Shown here: piece by piece, positions 45,316-57,134 of the stretch
Numbering within the stretch: the stretch's first letter is position 1
Layout: the number at the start of each line of letters is the position of its first letter
From: Gyromitra esculenta
Lineage: Eukaryota > Ascomycota > Pezizomycetes > Pezizales > Discinaceae
Direction: 5' to 3'
Length of the DNA stretch: 64,000 nt
NCBI GenBank assembly: GCA_038503075.1
Contig: JBCAML010000004.1
Coordinates: forward strand, 1,137,149-1,201,148
Notes under the pieces: model-generated
Database searches by the model: none
What the model was told of the DNA's origin: nothing
What the model saw: only the letters and a program-made list of their open reading frames with translations
Made by a program: the position numbers and the translations under genes

Positions 45316-45565
45316 GAGTGGATGCCCCCCCACATCTGCCCTTCTCCTTCCTTCTCTTTTTCTTCTGCTGCTGCTGCTCTCCCTGCTTGATATTCTCCCC
45401 TCCACTCTGATCTGATCTGCCATATACATCCGATACTCTCTCTATAGCCTACTCCCGTAATCTGCTTCTTGAAACGTTCCTCCGTATAACTCGCTTTAAA
45501 CAAACCTGCACAATAACCAAAAAGGTAACATCAGGATAAAGAAGCAGCTAGCTAGATAGCGAGAC

Positions 45566-45995
45566 ATGGCCTACAACACCCGTTCCTCCGCTCGAGGTTC
45601 CACCCGTTCCTCCACCTCCGCCGCCGGTCGCAAAACCCACACCGCGGGTGGGCGCACCAGCACAACCACTAAAAAACCCGCGTCCAAGCGAACCATCGGT
45701 GGCAGGACCACAAAATCTACTGCGACAAAGAAGAAGGCGGCCCCCGCTACTCACCATAAGCGAAAGACGAACATTGGCGATAAGATAGCCGGCGTGGCGC
45801 TCAAGGTCGAGGGCGCGATTACAGGGAGACCGGGGGTTAAGGTAACTTTGGTTTCTTATGTGATACTTTTTGTTGGTGGAATCTAGACTGATCTCTTTTT
45901 TCTTTTTTTTTTCTTTGCAACAGGGCGCAGGAACTAAGAAAATAAGAGGTACCGATGGGAAAGGTTCTCATAGACGAACACGTAGCTCCATTTAA
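45566..45995 (+). CDS. Small, highly basic conserved fungal protein
   Basis: Two exons, 45566-45841 and 45924-45995, give 115 residues. The intron (GTAACT...CAACAG) has a long T-run before its acceptor. Residues 1-65 are Ser/Thr/Lys/Arg-rich and disordered-looking. The C-terminal third is ordered in sequence: DKIAGVALKVEGAITGRPGV, then GTKKIRGTDGKGSHRR. That Gly-spaced pattern recurs in a small family of uncharacterised fungal proteins as I remember it. Function unknown; the charge suggests nucleic-acid or chromatin contact, which is inference. The TATA box and long CT-rich leader suggest strong expression. Confidence 0.75.
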
Positions 45996-48570
45996 GGTGT
46001 CGCTGCAATACTTTTTTTTTTTTTTTCCTTCGATATTTAGGGGTTCTCGATCTTTCGGCTTTTCGCGGCTTTCTCTGGCTATGGATTTCGACTGGTGTCT
46101 ATGAAGAGGCTCTGCGATGATTTCTTTTTTATTTTCCCCCTTCTCTTTTTTTGTTCCCCCGTGCTGGGTGGGGTTCACTGGTGTCTGGGAGTCGTGTACA
46201 GTGTTTTTTTTTCTGGGGGGAAGGGATTCATGAATCTTTGGAAGCTTAAGCTTAGGGAGATGTTGGATCATCCAGCTGCTGGTCATATTGCTACCTGTGT
46301 ATATAGAGAGGTCTGGCTTTTACCTCCAGAGGCGCGCAATTAAGGACTAATCCCCCCCTCCTTTTTTTTAAAACGGTATGCCGATGCTATAAACGGTTTT
46401 GGTATTCCGACAAGTATCTCGTGACGAATAGTTAAATCTTTAAGCACCATCGCAAACCCCCCCCGTAACCCTCTTCCTCTCATAGTGTTATCAAGAACCT
46501 CATTTCTAGACCAACATACCGCGCCCGCCCGCCAGCCAGCCAGCCAGCCATAGCCGCCCGTTGGGAGTCAGCCCTTGCTGCGTTTCAACTGGTGCTAATA
46601 CCAAATCTTTGAGCATGAGTCCGGATCCTACACGTGTACGTATACATCGTTGGCCAATCAGCTATTGAACTAGACACACTCTGAGAAACGTACCAGTCCC
46701 TAGTCCAGCTATATAGCCGTCTTTTACTTGATTAGTAGCATGATATAGCTTGCGGCGAGACGGCAATGATCCACATTTCCTGAACTCGAGTCAAGCAGAT
46801 GAAGAGGTGAAGAGGTGATAAGATACCTGCATAGAGAGTAAAACTCGTAGCAGTCCCGTGTGTTAGAAGATCAATAGGGAGGGTGGGAGACGGGTGGGAA
46901 TATTGTCTGCCAGTCAGAGCGACTCACGAGCGATCACTCGTTAGGGTTAGGCTTCGAGCTCTTGTTGTTTATTCATTAGGTACATTCAACCTCGAGCTAT
47001 TGTTGATATATTATTTATTTATTATTTCATTCAGCACATCCATATTATTGGTAGAGAATGAATTGGTCGACAAAGCCTAACAAGCTGTTGCCACGAGAAG
47101 ATATACCAAAATATACAGAGTGTATTCCAGGCCAGAAGGCTAATGATGCTAAGCTAGGTGCCCATCAAGGACCTCTCGTGGTGGTTGCTACTGGGCTGGG
47201 AGGGAGACTTCTACTATAGTAAGGTCTCTGGGAATAGGAAGAATCGGTGATATTGATATGTACTGTAGGATATTGATACCTCCAGAGGAGCTTAGAACAG
47301 GGAAACCGGGCGCGGCTTGGAGCAGGAACAAGGCAGGATAAATGTAGCTTAGTTCAGCTAGATACAAAAAAAAATTTCCCCGGTTACTCATAATACTATC
47401 TACATGTAGATGCTGATAGCCATGTGCTCCTAGAGCGGATATCTGGAATACTAATCAGCCGGTGAAGGTTCCGTAGGCTAGCTAGGACGCAAGTTCTGTA
47501 AGGGATAAAATCGCACTCTCGTGCATAGACGTCCTCTGTTTTCTAGAATCATCCTTTCTTTAATCGTCCTTCGATACCAGCCGGTGAGCTATCTTGCGCG
47601 CTGCCCTCATAGCTATAGGGTGGCGAAAGGAGCTATGGAAAATCGGAATATTAGAATGTGTGTGTAGCGATTCGATAGTAGACGACTGCGCCTGCACGCT
47701 ATTTATTTATCTACCTAAAGGTTTTTGCCATTATTAATGGATAAGCCTATGTAGCACCCTCAAGTTCGTGTTAGATCTCTTATCCCGGGTGATTTTAGGA
47801 CGATTTTTACAGTGTAGTAATCACAGCGCAGCGCCTGTGGCTAAAAATAGCGCTGAGGAAGTTTGGGCCCACCACAATACCTCCAAAAGCAAATGTACAT
47901 TACTGGTATACATATTTCGGCCATATTAGACTTCGTAATGCCACCTCTGGTATCATTATTTCTGATGGTAAAAAAGCTATAGCGTAGGGAGCGTAGAAAA
48001 GTGCTTCTTTTGGTTCTGTTTTAAGGGTACCCTGCCCACGTCCCTCTTAACTCCTTTAATTAACCTCAGTGCCTGATAGTTTCCTCCTCTTTTGGCAACA
48101 CTCAAAAGGTCGAAACAGGATATCACTATTTTCACTCCTTTGTGTTTTTTTTTGTCTGCCATTACATAACAAACATACTCCCTCCTCACAAATATACGTT
48201 TCATTTCCAGCAGCTGGTGAAGATCAATAGGTGCTCGCAGAAATTAAAAACCATACCCAGCAGCAACAGACCCAATTCCAACCTCAAAAAATACGGAGCC
48301 CACCCTACTCACTTATGACAGTGATATTAATATAGCTCATGGGATCATTATTCATCAAGGCACAATGTACGCAATTACCAGTGCCCCTCCCACTAACCTA
48401 CAAGCTGAAAGTCTATCCTGGTGGCAAATCTAAAGGCAATCCATTTGCGACAGTTTTCGATATCAACAGTATGCATATGTCTGATCCCCCTACTCCATAC
48501 ATGAGCAAAAAATATCCTTGAAACCCCCCCAACTACTTCGCCCAAAAAGAATTACTGTGTTGTAACCAAT
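45996..48570. other. Intergenic, no supported gene
   Basis: T-rich 3' flank, then a (CCAGC)n-like run at 46536-46550 and repeat-free AT-rich sequence. Frames around 48339-48521 read as protein on both strands and I could not decide between them. Confidence 0.4.
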
Positions 48571-49030
48571 TTATAGGTGTACAAAACTATCGCTCTTCCA
48601 CAGCGTCTCAAGCATAGTTCTGATATCTGGAAAATCAATAAATGGTTTCGGTTTAATTTTGTCTGTGGGAAAAATAGGATTGCCTTCTCCATCCGTGAAG
48701 GTATGATCTTCACCGTTGACGTTAAAGTTCTTTTGAATGTACTTCTTCAATCGGTTTCGTAATATCCATACATACATGGGAGACATATGTCAACTGTACC
48801 TAACGACACATCGGGCGAGAATTTTTTTATTAATTCTCCTGTTTACAACTGCTTGAAATGTACTCCAGTAATTGAGTAAAGTACGTGTACTCAGTGTCTT
48901 TCCGATTGTTCCTTGACCTGATGCGACCAACTACCGAACGAAACCCTGTAGAGATCTCACCGTAAGAAGGGGCGTGTTGGATGAGATATTTGGTATAGGG
49001 GTGTCCATCAGGGGTGCGGACGCCTCTTGA
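48571..49030 (-). pseudogene. Vestigial coding sequence, unidentified
   Basis: Reading right to left, about 49030-48845 gives RTPDGHPYTKYLIQH and then KDTEYTYFTQLLEYISSSC. After a frame change come RINKKILARCVVRYS and, from 48786, GEDHTFTDGEGNPIFPTDK and KPFIDFPDIRTMLETLWKSD. Composition is protein-like across at least two frames with stops between, the usual look of a decayed gene or transposon. I do not recognise the family. Confidence 0.35.
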
Positions 49031-51205
49031 TATCTATTGCAACGATATCAGACCATGCAAGTTTGGTAAAAGACGGGAGATGACAACTCCTTCCATCGTT
49101 GGAGCATGCATGCGTGCCCTTGGATCGTTTTTGGCTGCACTGTTGGCTGGAAAGAGGCGAGCTCTTTTTCCAGGGCGACGAGCCAGTTTGATCCCGCAGC
49201 TCTTTCGGCTCTTTTTCGTTTTGGTGCTATTTAGGGCCATTGGAAGCAACTACTTAGTACCTGCGAAGCGAAATCTTATTTATATTAAGTTTGGCGAGCT
49301 ACAACTTTCTGCTGAAACAATTATCTTTTATCCTTTATACACACACACACATTCGCACGGCTACGCTCCAGAGTCCTTGTCTCTAGGAGGGTCCCCGTTA
49401 CATAAGTATCAAGAGAGTTAGGGGTTAGCGGATGAGAGCGAGAAGAATTTGCTGTAGGAGAAGAAAGACGACTACTGCAAAACTATGTTCTTTGAATGCT
49501 CGATCTTTTTTGAAGGTCCTGTTTGTTACAATAGCCTGCATGTTTTAACAAAACCGGATTACTACCAGTAGTCTACCTTTCTTCACTTACTTTAGACATT
49601 GGAGATAGAGGAATTATATTTTAGTATTGCTTACTGTTAGACATCATTTTGACCCGATATAACAGCACTCAAAGCAAACCAAATTATCCGAGGGGAGGCA
49701 CAAGATCCCGAATCATTCTATACCTATTTACAAGACTTGAACATTGACCGAAGACAACTCACTATTTTAATGATTTACTGCTACAACAACCGACACCCCA
49801 GCCAAGTACTCAGGGCTGGGGCTATTTTGCGCGCCTATAGGGATTAGAACGAAGCTAGTCACACTGCTCTACATTATCGTGCAGAATCGGCAAGTGATTT
49901 AGAGGACCTGGTAAACCAGGTATAGTGGCGGACCTAAAATGTATAATTCATATACATCTGTCCCAATTATCAAAAGTAATGGGACAATTTCGATATCATA
50001 TTCGGAGCTATAACCCGGAGATCCTAAAGGGCCGATATAAACCCGGAGGGAACCTACGCGAAGTATCCATCGATCCCATAGAGAGCCTCTAACCCATTAA
50101 GCAAGCCTGTTGTATACCTCCCGTTGGCCAGCCTTTCCTCCAAAATCCTAATATTGCAGCGATGTTCCAAAGTTACCCGATAGGGGGAAGCTGCAGGCCC
50201 AAGAACAGAAACGGGAGATCGGCGAATATAAAAATCACAGCTGCTACTCACCCACCTCTCTCTGCACCAGTTAGGCCGGGCGGGCCTTGTGTAATGACTC
50301 CGAATGCCCCAGCCTCTATAGCTGCGACACCACCAGCTCTCACAGCTTTAGTCCTTATTGCTGCTGCTGCTACGCCTCCTGCAGTTGCTCTCGGAGCTGG
50401 AGGAGTCTGTGCCATCGGCGTTGCGATTATCTGTGACTCAGAGACCACCTGGTCTCAGTGCGACGCCAGCGGTACCGAAGCATCCATGGGGTCTGTTGCG
50501 AATAGAATGGTATGCATGCAGGCACGGCAATGGTCGCAACAAGAAACAAGTCGAAATTTCGGCATCGCCGTATCAACGGTTTCTGAGCATATATATCACT
50601 GGTGACCCTAGATCACTTTAGACAGGTGGCCGAAGGTTTAGAGGAGCTAGCCACTGCTGACAGCGTGATATCTAGAGCTGAGACATGCGCTGTTTATTCG
50701 GCGTTTGCACGCATTCATCGAACTGGAAATAGGTGTTCTAGGCCTCCTTGTATACTATTTAGGCCTTCGTATAAGTTGTAGTAATACAAATGCTACTATG
50801 GAAAGCCTCATACATATTATCCAGTCACCCTTTGCCAAATGCATTTACCTTATGCTACTGCTTGCTAGCCGTTTATAAATCACATGGATATCTATAGCCT
50901 TTAATACAGATACCAGGCAGCAATGAAACTCCACTAAAAGTTCTGATGTCGAAACAAGCATTTTAGGAATAACCTCAACGTCTTGGCGTCCAGTTTAAGT
51001 TAAGTTAATAGAACCTCACGTGGCATATTTACCAAGGCTAGCCACGTGCAAATGCCAAAATTATATGAACTTAGGTTTCTAGCACTTAAAGGAATATCTT
51101 TTATAACGTCATCATTTCATTGTAATTAGCTATATGTATATTATCCAGACCCTAAAAGAAAAACCAATGACTGTGTAAGCGCCCCCAAAAAACAAATTTA
51201 TATAT
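49031..51205. other. Intergenic, possible retroelement scraps
   Basis: The stretch 49660-49850 (plus) reads NQIIRGEAQDPESFYTYLQD and onward without a start, possibly gag-like. A 147-codon Ala/Pro-rich frame at 50162-50605 has no homologous feature I can name. The rest is AT-rich and empty. Confidence 0.35.
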
Positions 51206-53730
51206 CTAGTGCTGAAAGCGAAAATCCAGACGCTTGTTCCCTTCATCTGTAGTAGAGGCAAGATAATTCGCTCTCTGTGTTGTGTCCATCTTCCCCCAGA
51301 TCTTCTCCTTCGATGCATTCCTCCAGATGTAGTACTTCTTGACAGTAAAGAATAGGAAGATGTCGAATAAGGCGATGAATATCAATACGGTGTTTCCGCG
51401 GCGGTCTACATATAGCGCATTAACACTCAGAACAAGAGAGGGGTAATCGCGGGATAGTTACAGTCTGGTCGGTCATCTTCTCTATAAATGGTTGAAGAAA
51501 CTATGGATGACGATTGAACAGCCATGTTATAGATGGCAGCACTCACGCTACGAGTGCGTACTGAGCCGGAGTTCGCAGAGTTCCATGCGACGAGAATCGC
51601 GTGTGCTAGAATCCGGCACCGTCAATAAACAAATACACTATATGAGAGCTCGATTTTAAGTAACTTACGATATGGATGCCCGCATATCAGAGTTGTGATT
51701 GCGTACTTCCACCAAGGATTCGTTGTAGCAGGAAGGAACCGCAGAATTATCAAAAGCGGAAAAGTCCATAGAACGCCAAAAGACGCGATGAAGGTCTTCT
51801 CAGAGTATTTTCCAGAAAGCTTTGTTATTTTGAGTAACTAATTTGAACGGTAGTTTTAGTTAGCGAGTAAACCCTACGAACCACCGGCTAGGGAGTACGT
51901 ACCATAAATATGAGGAGTATTGTCGAGGGCTTTATGTATAAACCATTAGTTCAATCACATATAGCACCGCTCTGACTAAAGAAATAACCTACGATTGTCA
52001 AGAGATTGCTTTGCAGAACGTCGAATCCAAGATCCCTTAGTGTTAAAGTGAGATAGCTGATAGGCGGATTCATAGGTATATAAGCCATAACCCCAACCTA
52101 TCAAGAATCAGTTAGATCAATCGTCATTACATCGAATGATACGCCTTACAATATATAGCGGCCAAAGATCATAGTCCATAAGACTCTTCAGGAAGCCGCT
52201 AGCACCGATGGCTTGGCGGTTGTGGCTATCGCCCTTTGTAGGATCATCGCGAAGCACTCGGTTTACCATAATTACTTCTTCTCTTGGTGTGAACCTAAAT
52301 ATAGATACAACGTCAATAACAGCTTTAAACGAAATGTGCTTGAAGCTGCTAGTATCTTACCATCCATCTTCGCCACGGAACCAGCTCTTTGTTTGAGTTG
52401 GCGACGGCGGCATGTAAAACCAACTGATCAAACCTACAATCTAAGAAATTTTTAGGTTAAAGGCTCTTTCTCATAGAAGTATCTAACGCTTACCCCTGTT
52501 GCTGATCCTTCGATTACGAATCTTTGTTGAAGAAGTATAATTAGCACACCTATTCGCACAGAGTTAAAAAGACACGTAAAACTCACAGATATCTCCAACC
52601 TTCCCAGCCGAGCGAACCTCGGAGCGATAAGATCCCACAGGCGAGGAAGGATGCAGCAATTCCGGTGAGAGCAGTTCCGGTCCAAAACCAAGAAAGCCGA
52701 ACAGGAAGTTCCTGTAAAGTGTCAACTAAGCTCTCTCTCGCTAGCTGATATTGTAGAACCCTTACCTTTGATGTGTAACTGAATGAGAAATGTATTAGCA
52801 GAGCAGTCCTGACGGGGAAGATGGTTAGATTACTCACAAATAAGAAAGATACAGAATCGCTGTTGGGATGACTATTCAAAAGCGGTATCAGTAGCTGATT
52901 GTGGATTTTTAGCAGGAAAAGAAGACTGACATCCGCCTTCAATCATCCCCACAAGACCCCTGGTGATGTAGAATGAAGTTCGACCAGTCAGACCGCACTA
53001 AATATTCCACTTAAGTTAAACTATGACATATCTGCGTGCGCTCTCGTAGCTTACCTGAGACGAAGCTACAATACTCCACAAAACCATCTGTATAGGTATC
53101 CACCGATGTAAGCCAAATATTTTGCTGAGCATTTGCGAAGGAAGCTCAGCGCATAGGAAACAAGTATAGAATATCGCTTGTCCGATGTTGTAGTCTGCAG
53201 ATGGATTTAGAATACCACTATCTGTATAACTAAGATTCATTTATTCCATACCATTTGTGTTAAGTCCCAAGTCATCAAGGAAGTTATCCGTCATCGCTTG
53301 TTCTATCATTTTGTCAGGGCCTCTCCTTTATTTATTTTCAAAGCTAGGTAGACATACTGATATTCCCTCTATCAAGCTGAAGCGCGATAAACATAACGCA
53401 ACACCAGCTCATGATCTTCGCATCTATTTTCTTGACCACCTTTTCCTCCTCTGTCTTGGTCCAGTCCGCGCGGGGATCAAACCGATGTAGACCCTCATAA
53501 AGGTAGTGAGGCTGGTAAAAATGCGCAAGCACTGGATCATCGAAAACCGACTCTTGTACTCCAGAAAGCTGGCCAGCGATATCTTCGTTTAACGACGAAC
53601 TGCTTTCGAAGCTGTCATAGGAGTTCTTTCGCTCATGGTCTCCGGATAAAAGGGGTTCCGATGACGATAACGAACTACTAGAAGGTCGTTTATACTCTTC
53701 ATCGCGGTCGGTTGGCCGTAAATTCCGCAT
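51206..53730 (-). CDS. Allantoate-permease-family (Dal5-like) MFS transporter
   Basis: Fifteen exons give 566 residues. From the 5' end they are 53730-53358, 53302-53252, 53194-53055, 52997-52931, 52871-52838, 52778-52766, 52711-52587, 52521-52494, 52440-52361, 52294-52150, 52097-51993, 51929-51903, 51837-51669, 51605-51462 and 51405-51206. Every junction is GT-AG and the frame closes exactly. Family landmarks: QLDRGNI and [17 protein letters not shown] in the first membrane part, [30 protein letters not shown], the central loop [25 protein letters not shown], and the C-terminal [16 protein letters not shown] Ser-rich cytosolic tail precedes the membrane region. Role: proton-driven uptake of small organic anions such as ureides, dipeptides or vitamins; substrate not predictable. 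Odd: 14 introns and a 13-base exon. Confidence 0.9.
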
Positions 53731-56700
53731 AGCGATGGAAGTTGTAGTCGGTTCTAAACTGGAAGAGCTCGCCAGGACCACGGGAGGAATGGAGCTTTGC
53801 GAGCAACGAAGATAGCTTCATGGTAAATTTGGCGGTGGTGGTGGAGCTATTAAGAGCTTACTTCCCAAATGACAATATTAAGGATTAGTAGAGTATTTTT
53901 TGGTAGCTAACCAGACAGCTGTGATGTGACGCAAGGGTCCGATGGCGTGTTTAGAGTAGACGCGTGGGGATGTTGCAATTTACTATGACGATTTCGCCAT
54001 TCCCTACTAAATCTCGCCATATCAGTCCAGTTTGCTATTTGAACTCGCGCTGCCCACAGCATGCCCAATTTTGTTTCTTTTCGTCTTATGTCTCGCCCCA
54101 AACACTGCGATAGTCCTCGTGCACGAATCACGAACGCGAAGACGCTATCCTTGGGTGTTGATCAGTTAGGAGTGCTTGCAAGGTATCTGTGCTGGCCATG
54201 GAGTTGACTCTCACTCGGACATTCTTATGCGCTTATGTCCCACAGTGTGGGGGTTAGTGTATTGAGGCTTCATCTCGTGAGTCCTTTCCATCTTTTAGGC
54301 ATTCCTAGTAAGCTGATCTATTCTGGGAGGAAGATAGGGCTTCGAGTAGCTGCTCAAGCCTAGTATACGAATAACCCTAACCCTATGAACAACCCTTCAA
54401 GGTCGTCACTTTTCTCGAGGCCAGAGAGAGTTTTCTATCCTAGGAGTTCTCCATAGAGAGGAAATTTCTAACTAGCACGCCTTATGTGTTGTGCATGGCA
54501 ACATTTCGGCCCGACGATAAGGCTAAGTTGTTTTTGCAGCATATTTATGCAAATTTTAAAGGTGTTACAACAGCCAGTCCCAGCTTCAACAGGTATGGTA
54601 TTTTTCCCGTTTCTTTGATGATTTCCCGCCGAGGGTTCTTAGGCTCTGTTTGGCAATCTAGGAGGTCGGAGTGTGCTTGCTTTTTGAGTGAATTATCCCG
54701 TGAGATAAGCAGTGGGCCGTGCTGGGCCTGCCCCGCAATAAGTAGGTTGCTGTGTTCTACCGATGCCGCGGCCGAAAAACAAAACTCGCCTAAAATTTTT
54801 GCTTTTTGGTGAAAAAACTAATCTGGAGCGTTAAGTTGGTACGTATCTTACAACAACGAAAGTCTTAAGAAGCAGGTAGGTAATAGAGAACTATTTTTAC
54901 GTGATAGGGCGTAAATAGACTTTTGAAAGAAAAGCTGGAAATAATTACTTAGGCTTGACCTAGAGGACTGAATTGTGTAGCAACGTTAGTGATTAGCTAG
55001 TTACTATTCTCAACCACTACAGTAGTAGGGTGAGGATTCTATTCAATAGCAAACCCTAGTTGATTGAAAATCTTGTAATATTCAGCTTCTCATTGCAGAA
55101 TACCCCTGCGTTAAAAATTGTGGGGTTCCCCACTTTTCGGAAAAATATTAGCAAGCGAATAGAATCAACTATATCTGATGATCAGACAGCCCTAATGAGA
55201 ATTAGTCTATGCTCAGTTGATTCACTATCGTCCTCTCATGCAACCGAAGATTTTCTCACCTGGACCGGGAAGTCTTCTGGTCACCCAACAGTTTCCTTAG
55301 CATATCAAACCTCCCAGACAAGGTCCTCGGGGAGATACGAAATTGACATCTTTTCTTTTCTTTCTAGGCTGCGGGGAGAGTATGCATATTCTGAATCATT
55401 ATCAAGGAAGCTCCATGGAGACACTTGGCCCTAGATCTGCCGTGAAGTAATCTAGTCGGCAGCCTGGACCACGCTTGCTATTGTCAGAATCTTCGATAGG
55501 TAGTGCAAATACTTATTGCTGAAAATTTTGTATTCGATTCTCTTATACCAATCCCAAGCAACGGAGACAGACCTCAGAAAATTTCTAAACTCCAGGCTCT
55601 TTCAGACATCCCCCCACCCATTTCCCCGTCGCTCATTCACTTGCAGGCACTCGCTGTTTGAAATCTCTATATCCTCCTTTCTTTGAACACTCTGGACTGC
55701 GGGCATTGCTCAAAGCTGGGATTCTTGCTTCGCTAAGAAGTATTTTTGACGGTAAAGTCCCTCGCCAGCTAAGTAAGTTGGTAGAGATAAGTGGTCGAAG
55801 GCGACCTGCAACTAGCGGTAAAGGAGACCCATCACCTGAGGAGTTTTAAGTTTGATAGAAAGGATGCAACAGGAAATACCACAAGCGAGACCAAGAATCG
55901 GCCATAGGTACATGTATATCGAACTGAACGAAAACAAGATGATGAATGTACGGTACCGAAACGGCGATGCAACCGGTGCGGCATTCTGAAGAAACGCTGA
56001 GACAATACTGGATTGGTGGCGTAAATACGGTAGTTCTCCAGAATCAATCCAGCATTTCCCAACAATACAGTAGCTGATTCACGCCATTTTCTCGTACTGT
56101 AGCAGATATGAGTGTTCATGACTGCATAGAAGTAACAGGTGTAAGTTAATATGTCATTGATGCCACAGATTCCTAAGGCAAGGCTAGATCCACGGATCAA
56201 AACTGAAGAATTAGGTTCGTTTCTAATATCCCTATGGGACATAGCAAACTGTGAAGGGGTTAGGCATCAGGATTTCGATAGATTAGCGAATAGATCTGGC
56301 TGACGACGCAGATACATATATAGACTACGCAATTCCAAAGGATAGAGAAAGTAGCCAGGATACCGCCGAGATAAAAGATTTAGTATTTCTTTTGCAGGCT
56401 GTCTATGGGTTTACAGTGCAATCTGTGACAGCATGTGGTGATAACAAAGTCAAGAGGCAACTGTTTGTAGAGACCAATCAAAAAGACAGCAAGTACGGAG
56501 GTACCTACCGCTGGCAAAGCCGGATGCCGAAATTTAGTGGCCAACAGAGTAGAACGTCTCGAGACGACGTTCCAAACAGCAACCGAAAGCACCGAAAGCG
56601 GAGCACTGTTTTATATGGATATATAACGATACAATCCAGGCAGACTTTGGGCACCTTTACAGCTCCTGATCAGCCAAGATCCGGTATCCGGTGTCACCAC

Positions 56701-57134
56701 TTTTTACTGGCTAAAAATGACCAGGGTTCAAACATCCGACGGTTCGTTCAAGACCTTACGGCACGCGAATCCGCCCACGAGACCAGAATGTGGGTCAGAT
56801 TTTAATTTGGCCAGGACATGTGTACGGCAGCCTGGGATAAGAACAGTCGCGACCCCAAGAGCCGGTGCTAGGTCCAAAGTTTACAGAAACGTGGCACCCA
56901 AGAGTGCGGCTATGCTTCCGGAAGATAAGGTGCCGAATGTTTAATCTGACCACAGCAAATCATAGATTGTCACTCATAGTGCTAAATTAAAAGCTGGAGT
57001 AGTGCCATCACTAAAGTTGCATATGCGATATATATTTTTATTTACGGCAACAAGAACATAGGGATGTACGAATGATACTAGCCCTCCAAAACCAACGAAA
57101 AAGCAAACCAGCACACATTCGAATTGAAAAAAGA
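53731..57134. other. Intergenic, no supported gene
   Basis: Frames up to 137 codons, none convincing. Hydrophobic minus-strand stretches at 56590-56390 and 56390-56265 could be remnants of a membrane protein but carry stops. An interstitial AACCCTAACCCTA sits near 54371. Confidence 0.4.

Noticed and set aside
44973..45503. 176-codon minus-strand frame
   Set aside because: It overlaps the promoter and CT-rich leader of the basic-protein gene. Its composition comes from the complementary purine-rich strand and shows no domain.
49660..49850. gag-like fragment (EAQDPESFYTYLQD)
   Set aside because: Too short, no start, no neighbouring pol domains; mentioned only in the intergenic note.
53344..53781. 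Transporter start at 53781
   Set aside because: That codon is GTG. The first in-frame ATG is at 53730, and the ATG further upstream near 53821 is out of frame.
56265..56592. Possible membrane protein gene on the minus strand
   Set aside because: Hydrophobic frames are present but interrupted by stops, and I could not find donor and acceptor sites that join them.
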